From CALXZG01 sp034184445 (lineage in GTDB: Bacteria; Pseudomonadota; Alphaproteobacteria; CAAHEQ01; UBA3637), in contig JAXFZX010000095.1 in assembly GCA_034184445.1 (NCBI GenBank), positions 1-8,603 of the forward strand: 8,603 bases of DNA. The letters are read 5' to 3'. Positions 1-6,042 of the stretch are shown in pieces. Under the pieces are notes generated by a model. The model made no database searches, was not told where the DNA came from, and was given only the letters and a program-made list of their open reading frames with translations. The translations under genes and the position numbers were made by a program. The stretch's first letter is position 1; each line of letters opens with the position of its first letter.

Positions 1-9
1 CAAACCAGC

Positions 10-1242
10 CTAGAATGATATTTTATCCCCAATTTTAATGTTTTTCTGTTGCACCGTGCCGGCCGGCAATTCAACCATTCCCAACACTGGGATAGCCGGT
101 TGGCGCGGTGTCTCATCAAGCGGTTTTAAATTTTCAAAAATGTCGGTAATTTTATACTCTTTATTAAAAAAGAGAACATCTAACGGCACAAAAGTATTTT
201 TCATCCATACACCCATGGGGCGCGGTGCTTCATTTAAAAAAATCATACCCGTTCCGGCGGGCACCTGAGGCCGAAACATCAAGCCATTCATTCGTTCTTC
301 TTGCGTTCTGGCAAATTCGGCATCAAAAACATGGGGGCCAATTTTAATTTTTCCCTGCTGCATTTTATGAGGTTTAATAAACGATACGGTATCCCAAACA
401 TAATCCCCATATTCATCGGCACGTTTAGATAATCTATCAATATAATCTGAATCGCCTTGTTTATACTCACCCAACCACCGAATAACACGATACCCGATAT
501 CATGATGGCCTTGGGATGCACTCAAATATCGCGCATACCGCCATGTTGTAAGCGGCGGCATTCCATTCACTTCGGCAACATAACTATCGGTCGCTTGGAT
601 TAAGGACTCATACGGCACGCGTGCAAAAGTTTGCCGGTCCAGCCACCCTGTTTGTTCAAACGGAGATTCCCAATGCGCTTTACCCCAATCGGTTGCTTCG
701 GCTGCCTGCAAAATTCCCATAACGGGTGGCACCGGATAAACCTTCATCATCAAATCGGCCATTTGTGCCGAAGGGACTTTTTTCGCCCACGAATCATACC
801 GTTGAACCAATTCATCAAAGTATGCTTTTTCCTTAGGTGTCCACTTTTTACCGTGATTGGCCTTATCCTGCAAGAGTGATAAAATAATGCGTTCCTTTAC
901 AATTTTTTCATTATTGCGCAAAATCAAGGCAGCAATAACCCGAGAAAATACTTCCGGACGTCCCTTTTGAACAAAATCAGGCGGCATTTTATCCACAAAA
1001 ACCCGAGGCACATGATTTTCATCGGAACCCGCAAACCATTTATTTAGTTCCTCAGTCGTCTGAGGACGAATAATAACACCGGATACAGGTATATCGGCTT
1101 GATCAATTAAAAATTCAATCGGATTAAATACCGGCTTCACGACATGATGTTGCAAAACCTTGGGCATCGGCATTATTGCCGGTATCATTCCCACCATTGA
1201 TATCGCAGCAACAATCGCTACCAAAATCCATTTTTTTTGCAT
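10..1242 (-). CDS. Membrane-anchored Bax-like glucosaminidase-fold protein fused to a C-terminal DUF192 domain
   Basis: A 410-residue protein. Residues about 5-23 are hydrophobic behind MQKK, so an uncleaved anchor or signal peptide probably exports the rest. Residues about 98-290 resemble the E. coli Bax peptidoglycan glucosaminidase domain as I recall it: a WTPKEKAYFDELVQRY segment (134-149), then VPPVMGILQAAEATDWG (171-187). In Bax/FlgJ the catalytic Glu lies three residues before the Trp of the WG pair. Here that position is Ala183 and the only nearby Glu is 182, one place off. The NNLFG-type motif is also missing, so the domain may be inactive. Residues about 297-408 form a full DUF192 domain (GLMFR 320-324, WMKNT 346-350, PLDVLFF 353-359, ELPAG 391-395), a family of unknown function that is often exported. 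The start at 1242 is chosen because AGGAGG stands 7 bases upstream. A longer reading frame to 1407 would run through murJ and has no support. It is cotranscribed with murJ, which suggests a cell-wall role. The domain calls are firm; the function is not. Confidence 0.85.
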   Translation of the reverse strand: MQKKWILVAIVAAISMVGMIPAIMPMPKVLQHHVVKPVFNPIEFLIDQADIPVSGVIIRPQTTEELNKWFAGSDENHVPRVFVDKMPPDFVQKGRPEVFSRVIAALILRNNEKIVKERIILSLLQDKANHGKKWTPKEKAYFDELVQRYDSWAKKVPSAQMADLMMKVYPVPPVMGILQAAEATDWGKAHWESPFEQTGWLDRQTFARVPYESLIQATDSYVAEVNGMPPLTTWRYARYLSASQGHHDIGYRVIRWLGEYKQGDSDYIDRLSKRADEYGDYVWDTVSFIKPHKMQQGKIKIGPHVFDAEFARTQEERMNGLMFRPQVPAGTGMIFLNEAPRPMGVWMKNTFVPLDVLFFNKEYKITDIFENLKPLDETPRQPAIPVLGMVELPAGTVQQKNIKIGDKISF

Positions 1243-1249
1243 TTTATAA

Positions 1250-1255
1250 CCTCCT
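1250..1255 (-). promoter_or_regulatory. Consensus Shine-Dalgarno overlapping the murJ stop codon
   Basis: On the minus strand AGGAGG lies 7 bases before the ATG at 1242. Its AG is shared with the TAG stop of murJ (1256-1254). Ribosomes ending murJ therefore finish on the initiation site of the next gene, which favours coupled translation. This site decides the start of the Bax-like/DUF192 gene. Confidence 0.8.
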
Positions 1256-2846
1256 ATTCCGACAAAGACCGATGGGCCAAAATGGCTTTTATTTGTTTCA
1301 TGGGGATACCACCGCTTAAAATCAAGACACCCAAAAAGGCAACACATCCCACACCGATAATACCCGCTAAAATAAGTATGGATAATACGCCACCTCCGTG
1401 TTCCCAATTCGGTAGGTAAAGGGCTACCACTTGTTTGATTCCCCCTATAAAAATCCCCATAATCACCCCCGATGCAATGATACGAATCATCCGATATTTG
1501 AATATTGCATCCAAACGGAAATCACCACGATGTGCCAATCGGAACATATATTGAGCCGCATTAATCCAAACAGAAATACTTGTCGCCAAGGCAATTCCCG
1601 CATATCCCCAAAAAGACATAAAGGTAATAGCCATAATAGCATTTAAAACGACCCCGACAACGGCTATTTTAACGGGTGTTGTCGTATCCCCCCGCGCATA
1701 GAAAAAAGGAGCCAAAGTCTTTGTCATCATATAGGCCGGTAAGCCCAAAGCAAAAATTGTTAATGCCTTAGCTGTATGCAGAGTATCCGACCTGGTAAAT
1801 CGCCCATGTTCAAATAAAATACCAACAATAGGAGTCGCCAACAGTATCAGACCTATCATTGAAGAAATCGCCAACGCCATAGAAACCTCTAAACCACGAT
1901 TTAATTGAGCATTGGCTCTATCGGCTTCACCACTTTTGATATAACGGGACAGAACTGGTAATAAAACCGTTCCGATGGCCACGCCAATCACACCGATCGG
2001 CAATTGGAACAGGTGATTGGCATAGTTCAACCATGAAATGGCCCCCGCACCGACAAACGATACGAACAGTGTATCCAAAAAAAGGTTGATTTGATAAACA
2101 CCCGATCCCAATACCCCCGGTGCCATTTTTTTAAGGAGCAATTTAACCCCTTTTGTCATATGACATAGTGCCTTTACTGGACCTATTAACCCAAAAGTCA
2201 TCTTAATTTTTCTAAGATGCCAAAATAGGAACAAAAACTCTACAATTCCGGCCACGAACACCCCCCATGCCAATGCATACGCCGGGGCATAAGGCGAATT
2301 GATAAACGGTGTTAGGCAGATCAAAAATCCTACCATAATGATGTTTAAAAGTGTCGGAGTAAAAGCCGCCGCCCAAAATTTACCGGCGGAATTTAAAATT
2401 CCCGAAAACAGAGATACCAGCGAAACACATAATAAAAACGGAAAAGTAATACGGCTGAGACTTGTAGTTAGAGCTAATTTTCCAGCTATTTTTTCAAATC
2501 CCGGTGCCAATATAAACATGAGGCACGGCATTAAAATTTCCATAACGACCGTAAAAATCAACAAAACATAAAACAAAAATCCAAATACCGAACGGGCAAA
2601 GGCCAAAGCGCGTTGTTTGCCATGCGCTTGTAATTCCCCCGAAAACAAAGGGACGAAAGCAACATTAAGGGTTCCTTCGGCAAAAAGGCTTCTAAACAGA
2701 TTCGGAAAACGAAGTGCCACAAAAAAAGCATCCGCCATCATACCCGCCCCTAAATAGCGCGCCAATAAAACCTCACGAATAAAACCAACCACGCGACTGA
2801 TCGCTGTGCAACCCCCCACCGTGGCAATAGATGAATGTAGTGACAT
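1254..2846 (-). CDS. murJ: Lipid II flippase MurJ (MviN), MOP superfamily
   Basis: MurJ moves lipid II, the undecaprenyl-linked peptidoglycan precursor, from the inner to the outer face of the cytoplasmic membrane. The 530-residue protein is hydrophobic throughout, with many membrane spans as expected for the usual 14-helix fold. The N-terminus aligns with E. coli MurJ without gaps, so Arg18, Arg24, Asp39, Arg52 and Glu57 keep even the same numbers. These are conserved polar residues at or near the central cavity. The conserved ADR..(E/Q)(F/L)P..V.G.A.GT.LLP segment is present at about 276-297. However, it reads ANHLFQLP, so the residue matching E. coli Arg270 is His278 and the preceding Asp is Asn277. 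The start at 2846 is preceded by AAGGAAAA, a usable ribosome site. It is the first gene of a two-gene unit with the Bax-like/DUF192 gene 11 bases downstream, and it diverges from rpoZ. The identity is very secure. Confidence 0.96.
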   Translation of the reverse strand: MSLHSSIATVGGCTAISRVVGFIREVLLARYLGAGMMADAFFVALRFPNLFRSLFAEGTLNVAFVPLFSGELQAHGKQRALAFARSVFGFLFYVLLIFTVVMEILMPCLMFILAPGFEKIAGKLALTTSLSRITFPFLLCVSLVSLFSGILNSAGKFWAAAFTPTLLNIIMVGFLICLTPFINSPYAPAYALAWGVFVAGIVEFLFLFWHLRKIKMTFGLIGPVKALCHMTKGVKLLLKKMAPGVLGSGVYQINLFLDTLFVSFVGAGAISWLNYANHLFQLPIGVIGVAIGTVLLPVLSRYIKSGEADRANAQLNRGLEVSMALAISSMIGLILLATPIVGILFEHGRFTRSDTLHTAKALTIFALGLPAYMMTKTLAPFFYARGDTTTPVKIAVVGVVLNAIMAITFMSFWGYAGIALATSISVWINAAQYMFRLAHRGDFRLDAIFKYRMIRIIASGVIMGIFIGGIKQVVALYLPNWEHGGGVLSILILAGIIGVGCVAFLGVLILSGGIPMKQIKAILAHRSLSE

Positions 2847-2853
2847 GCTTTTC

Positions 2854-2882
2854 CTTATACGCCAAATTTAAAATGCTTTCAA
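2854..2882 (-). promoter_or_regulatory. Candidate murJ-proximal promoter (would be almost leaderless)
   Basis: On the minus strand TTGAAA (2882-2877) and TATAAG (2859-2854) are separated by 17 bases, each 5 of 6 to the sigma-70 consensus. Transcription would begin about 7 bases past the -10 box, at or next to the murJ ATG (2846). The AAGGA ribosome site overlaps the -10 box, so it would be missing from such a transcript. Either murJ mRNA is leaderless or the working promoter is farther upstream. Confidence 0.4.
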
Positions 2883-2904
2883 CGAAAAAATATCGTTTCA
2901 ATAA

Positions 2905-2934
2905 ATTAAAAAAATAATCGTTATTTTTTAACAA
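2905..2934 (-). promoter_or_regulatory. Alternative distal murJ promoter
   Basis: On the minus strand TTGTTA (2934-2929) and TTTAAT (2910-2905) are 18 bases apart. Transcription would start near 2898, giving a leader of about 50 bases that keeps the AAGGA ribosome site. The match is modest (4/6 and 5/6), and in sequence this AT-rich such matches are common by chance. The AT palindrome at 2909-2929 lies mostly within its spacer and touches the edges of both boxes. Confidence 0.3.
2909..2929. repeat. AT-only inverted repeat in the murJ-rpoZ spacer
   Basis: Nine-base perfect arms, AAAAAATAA (2909-2917) and TTATTTTTT (2921-2929), flank a TCG centre. It sits between two divergent genes, so it is not a terminator for either. 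A smaller AACGA/TCGTT repeat lies nearby at 2881-2895, and long T tracts follow at 2942-2968. The spacer could be curved or easily melted DNA, or a protein site. Chance formation in this AT-rich stretch is also possible. Confidence 0.5.
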
Positions 2935-2949
2935 GTTATCATTTTTTTC

Positions 2950-2978
2950 TTGATTTTTTATTTTTTTTGATGTAAAAA
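2950..2978 (+). promoter_or_regulatory. Candidate promoter of rpoZ-rel
   Basis: TTGATT (2950-2955) and TAAAAA (2973-2978) are spaced by 17 bases, each 4 of 6 to the sigma-70 consensus. T-rich tracts flank the -35 box, but the stretch just upstream of it (2930-2950) is not a clear UP element. An overlapping alternative is TTGATG (2967-2972) with TAATTT (2990-2995), also with a 17-base spacer. The choice between them is uncertain. Either would leave a short leader with the AAAGGA ribosome site before the ATG at 3015. Confidence 0.3.
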
Positions 2979-3014
2979 TAGAACATTCTTAATTTAAAGC
3001 GAAAGGAAAATAAG

Positions 3015-3380
3015 ATGGCTCGTGTCACAGTTGAAGATTGCGTCAAAAAAGTTCCCAACCGGTTTGATTTGGTTTTGTTGGCAACCGGTCGGGCAAAAGC
3101 TTTAGCCTCGGGTTCACCCTTAACGGTGGATCGCGATAATGATAAAAACACGGTGGTGGCGCTTCGTGAGATTGAAGACGGCACTATTGATTTATCGCTG
3201 GTACGTGATAATGTCATTGCCGGCATGCAAAAATATGCCCATCCTGTTGAAGGGACGGATGATGCGGCCGAAATTAAAGAGGTTGAGGCCGAAATCAGTG
3301 GTGAAGCTCCTCTTTATGCTGACACGGAATTTGTGGAATCCGATTCCTTTCAAGTCGTTGATGATGTGACCGAGGCCTAA
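3015..3380 (+). CDS. rpoZ: DNA-directed RNA polymerase omega subunit
   Basis: Omega is the small subunit that wraps the C-terminal part of beta-prime and aids polymerase assembly. In E. coli it forms part of ppGpp site 1. The 121-residue product has the family core at residues 1-72: MARVTVEDC at the start, NRFDLVLLA (15-23), RAKAL (26-30), VDRDNDKN (38-45) and VALREI (48-53). The MAR start, whose residues contact ppGpp in E. coli, is intact. The tail from about residue 77 is acidic and of low similarity, as is usual for the longer alphaproteobacterial omegas. AAAGGA lies about 8 bases before the ATG. The gene leads an operon with the (p)ppGpp synthetase/hydrolase, 23 bases downstream. This resembles E. 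coli rpoZ-spoT and links alarmone production with its receptor. I see nothing abnormal in it. Confidence 0.96.
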   Translation: MARVTVEDCVKKVPNRFDLVLLATGRAKALASGSPLTVDRDNDKNTVVALREIEDGTIDLSLVRDNVIAGMQKYAHPVEGTDDAAEIKEVEAEISGEAPLYADTEFVESDSFQVVDDVTEA

Positions 3381-3392
3381 ATTACCATTAAA

Positions 3393-3399
3393 GGGGGGG
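3393..3399 (+). promoter_or_regulatory. G7 tract serving as the Shine-Dalgarno of rel
   Basis: A run of seven G follows AAA and ends 4 bases before the ATG at 3404. It is the only purine-rich anti-16S match in the 23-base rpoZ-rel gap, so it is taken as the ribosome site. It favours ATG 3404 over the in-frame TTG at 3401, which would be too close. A later ATG at 3413 is possible but less well spaced. Homopolymer G runs are prone to length change. Confidence 0.6.
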
Positions 3400-3403
3400 A
3401 TTG

Positions 3404-5557
3404 ATGGCCTTAATGCGACAGTATGAGTTGGTTGAACGGGTCAAATCTTATGACCCCACAGCGGACGAGGCCGCCCTTAATCGTGCTTACATTTTCGCAA
3501 TGAAAATGCACAGCGGTCAAAAACGCGAATCGGGGGAACCCTATTTTTCACATCCTGTTGCCGTAGCCAGTATTCTGACGGAATACAAATTAGATTCGGC
3601 AACAATTATTACGGCACTTTTGCATGACACGGTAGAAGACACACCAGCCTCATATGCAGATATCAAAGAACTTTTTGGCGAAGATGTCGCCAAGTTGGTT
3701 CAAGGTCTAACAAAACTGTCCAAAGTGCAAATTCATTCCGAAGCCTCCAAACAGGCTGAAAACTTTCAAAAATTGGTTCTTGCCATCAGTTCCGATATTC
3801 GGGTTTTACTGATTAAACTGGCAGACCGGTTGCATAACATGCGCACACTGCACTGTTGTGCAAAGGAGGAAAAGCGTATCAGAATTGCCCGCGAAACCAT
3901 GGAAATTTATGTGCCTTTGGCCGAACGAATTGGGATGCAGGCTCTTAAAGATGAATTAGAAGATTTGGCCTTTCAAACCCTTCATCCCGAAGCCTATGAA
4001 TCAATTACATCTCGTTTAACTTTTTTGGCTGAAAAAGGCGAAAAAGAAGTTGGCGATGTAATTGAAATCCTTAAAAAAGATTTGGCCGAAAATAATGTGA
4101 CGGGTGAGGTATCGGGGCGACAAAAAAGGCCTTACTCCATCTGGATGAAAATGCAGCACAAAAATGTGACGATGGAGCAAATTTTTGACATTATGGCTTT
4201 TCGGGTTATTGTGGATACAGTAGCTGAATGCTATCAGGTTTTAGGGATTATTCACACAAAATACAATATGATTCCCGGACGATATAAAGATTATATTTCC
4301 ACGCCCAAGGCCAACGGATATCAATCAATTCATACGGGTGTTTTGGGCCCTCTTAATCGCCGAATAGAATTACAAATCCGCACTCATGACATGCATCAGG
4401 TCGCTGAATTCGGTGTGGCCGCACATTGGGAATATAAACAAGGTGTCCATCGTGAAGGGACACAATATCGGTGGATTAGAGATTTATTAGAGTTATTAAA
4501 TCATTCTTCCGATCCGAATGAATTTTTAGAGCACACCAAAATCGCCATGTATCAGGATCAGGTTTTCTGCTTTTCTCCAAAAGGGGATTTAATTCCCCTA
4601 CCCAAAGGGGCAACGCCGATTGATTTTGCCTATGCGGTGCATTCGGGGGTTGGGGATACCTGTGTCGGGGTAAAAATTAACGGGAAGATTAGTCCCCTGC
4701 GTACTGTACTTCAAAACGGGGATCAAGTTGACATTTTAACAGCCAAGAATCAAACACCGTCCGCCGAGTGGGAGCGTATTGCCGTGACGGCCAAAGCACG
4801 AGCCTGCATCCGCCGTTTCCTGCGCGCCCAAAAACGGCAACAATTGATTGAAACAGGACGGAATTCAATAATTGCCGTAGCCAAAGAATATAATCATCCA
4901 TTTTCAGATAAAGACCTAAATGGCATTTTGGATAAGGGCCGATTTAAAACAGCCGATGATTTATTAACCGCTATCGGTGAAGGTCTTATTTCGGCGACAG
5001 ATATTTTCCATAAAATTCATCCGGAATTAAAGTTGTCACTTTATCAAAAGACAATGTCTTTGTTCCGAAAATCCCCCGATAAGCCGATGGCACCGGTGGA
5101 TAAAAAAATGCCGATTACAGGATTATTTGAAGGGCTATCCTATGGCTTTGCAAAATGTTGTCATCCGGTGCCGGGCGATCCAATCGTCGGTATCGTCACC
5201 AGTGGCAAGGGTGTCACTATCCATACCCAAGATTGCCCCACAATTTCCCAATACGCAGATGAGCCCGAACGATGGATAGATGTTGGTTGGAACAAGGATG
5301 CATTACCCGATTCTGTTTTACCCGTTCGGATAAAAGTCACATTGTCGGATCAACCGACCTCTATGCCGGAACTAATGACCGTTTTGGCACAACAGGGGGC
5401 AAAGCTATCCAATTTAACCATCCAACGACGTGGGGGCGGATGGATAGACTCCATCGCGGATATAGAGGTTCGCAATAAAGACCATCTGGACACGATTTTA
5501 CAGGCTTTACGGTCATCCAACCCGATTGCATCCGTATCTCGTGTTAAGGCCGGTTAA
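3404..5557 (+). CDS. relA/spoT: Bifunctional (p)ppGpp synthetase/hydrolase, RelA/SpoT (Rsh) type
   Basis: This enzyme makes (p)ppGpp from ATP and GTP/GDP, and degrades it, to run the stringent response. The 717-residue protein has the full long-RSH layout. The HD hydrolase domain (about 25-180) has all metal ligands: His50, His74-Asp75 within LLHDTVEDT, and Asp141 in ADRLHNMR. The synthetase domain (about 235-345) contains RQKRPYSIW (239-247), FDIMAFR, RYKDYISTPKANGYQSIHT and the catalytic IELQIRT. A TGS domain spans about 381-446. A Cys/His zinc-finger-like segment (about 578-630) carries Cys585-Cys586-His587, His607 and Cys611. An ACT domain occupies about 638-715. RQKRPYSIW resembles the RxKD-type loop of bifunctional enzymes rather than the ExDD of synthetase-only RelA. 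Because the hydrolase site is intact, both activities are expected. The gene is cotranscribed with rpoZ. Its stop codon overlaps that of the convergent deaminase gene, and no clear terminator lies between them. Confidence 0.96.
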   Translation: MALMRQYELVERVKSYDPTADEAALNRAYIFAMKMHSGQKRESGEPYFSHPVAVASILTEYKLDSATIITALLHDTVEDTPASYADIKELFGEDVAKLVQGLTKLSKVQIHSEASKQAENFQKLVLAISSDIRVLLIKLADRLHNMRTLHCCAKEEKRIRIARETMEIYVPLAERIGMQALKDELEDLAFQTLHPEAYESITSRLTFLAEKGEKEVGDVIEILKKDLAENNVTGEVSGRQKRPYSIWMKMQHKNVTMEQIFDIMAFRVIVDTVAECYQVLGIIHTKYNMIPGRYKDYISTPKANGYQSIHTGVLGPLNRRIELQIRTHDMHQVAEFGVAAHWEYKQGVHREGTQYRWIRDLLELLNHSSDPNEFLEHTKIAMYQDQVFCFSPKGDLIPLPKGATPIDFAYAVHSGVGDTCVGVKINGKISPLRTVLQNGDQVDILTAKNQTPSAEWERIAVTAKARACIRRFLRAQKRQQLIETGRNSIIAVAKEYNHPFSDKDLNGILDKGRFKTADDLLTAIGEGLISATDIFHKIHPELKLSLYQKTMSLFRKSPDKPMAPVDKKMPITGLFEGLSYGFAKCCHPVPGDPIVGIVTSGKGVTIHTQDCPTISQYADEPERWIDVGWNKDALPDSVLPVRIKVTLSDQPTSMPELMTVLAQQGAKLSNLTIQRRGGGWIDSIADIEVRNKDHLDTILQALRSSNPIASVSRVKAG

Positions 5558-6042
5558 TATTTCAACGGTTCTTTATTTATAAAATCCAATTGAACACCAG
5601 CGGTGCGTAGCATTTCCTCTGCATCCGATCCCGCATGATAGGGATATTCGGCCACAATCCGCTTAATTCCACATGATATCAATAGCATAGCACAAGTTCG
5701 GCAAGGTGCTAATTTACAATAAAGTGTTGAACCATCAATGGAAATTCCCCGTTTTGCCGCCTGGCAAATCGCATTTTGTTCGGCGTGAATGGTGCGCATA
5801 CAATGCATACTTTGATGCCCGTCTTCATCTGTCACCATTTTCATTAAATGTCCGACCTCATCACAATGCGGAAGTCCCGCCGGCGATCCCACATATCCCG
5901 AGCACAAAATTTGATTGTCCTTTACAATGACGCACGCTGTCCGCCCTCTATCACAGGTTGCTCGCTTAGCAAGGGCATGCATCACTTCTAGAAAATACTC
6001 ATCCCAACTAGGACGCACATAGGGTTTATTTTCATTATTCAT
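5554..6042 (-). CDS. dCMP deaminase family protein (zinc-dependent, ComEB-like)
   Basis: The family deaminates dCMP to dUMP, the precursor of dTMP, in the cytoplasm. The 162-residue product shows the zinc cytidine-deaminase signature: HAE at 86-88 (His ligand, catalytic Glu88) and PCRTC at 113-117 (two Cys ligands). The substrate-loop segment GYVGSPAGLPHC (49-60) is typical of dCMP deaminases and argues against a tRNA adenosine or riboflavin deaminase. An N-terminal RPSWDEYF is also a family hallmark. The ATG at 6042 is chosen because GGGGA stands 5 bases upstream, inside the last hisS codons. A start at 6075 would add 11 residues inside hisS without need. The gene overlaps hisS by 8 bases, so it is probably translationally coupled to it. 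At the other end it meets rel tail to tail, sharing TTAA. Preference for dCMP over a related nucleotide is inferred. Confidence 0.92.
   Translation of the reverse strand: MNNENKPYVRPSWDEYFLEVMHALAKRATCDRGRTACVIVKDNQILCSGYVGSPAGLPHCDEVGHLMKMVTDEDGHQSMHCMRTIHAEQNAICQAAKRGISIDGSTLYCKLAPCRTCAMLLISCGIKRIVAEYPYHAGSDAEEMLRTAGVQLDFINKEPLKY

Noticed and set aside
1243..1407. A 55-residue N-terminal extension of the Bax-like/DUF192 protein, reading back to an ATG at 1407
   Set aside because: It lies entirely within the end of murJ in another frame and has no ribosome site. AGGAGG before 1242 followed by a typical membrane anchor fixes the shorter start.
2909..2945. The AT palindrome read as an intrinsic terminator because T tracts follow it
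   Set aside because: The stem has no GC pairs, and neither flanking gene points into it, since both start here and run outward.
3139..3369. Open frames in other registers over rpoZ, murJ, rel, hisS and orf110
   Set aside because: They overlap well-identified genes, have no ribosome sites and encode no recognisable domains, so they are frame shadows.
5548..5580. Possible terminator after rel (CCGGTT ... AACGG then a T-rich stretch)
   Set aside because: The stem is at most five pairs with a bulged G, and the T run is broken. It is too weak to call.
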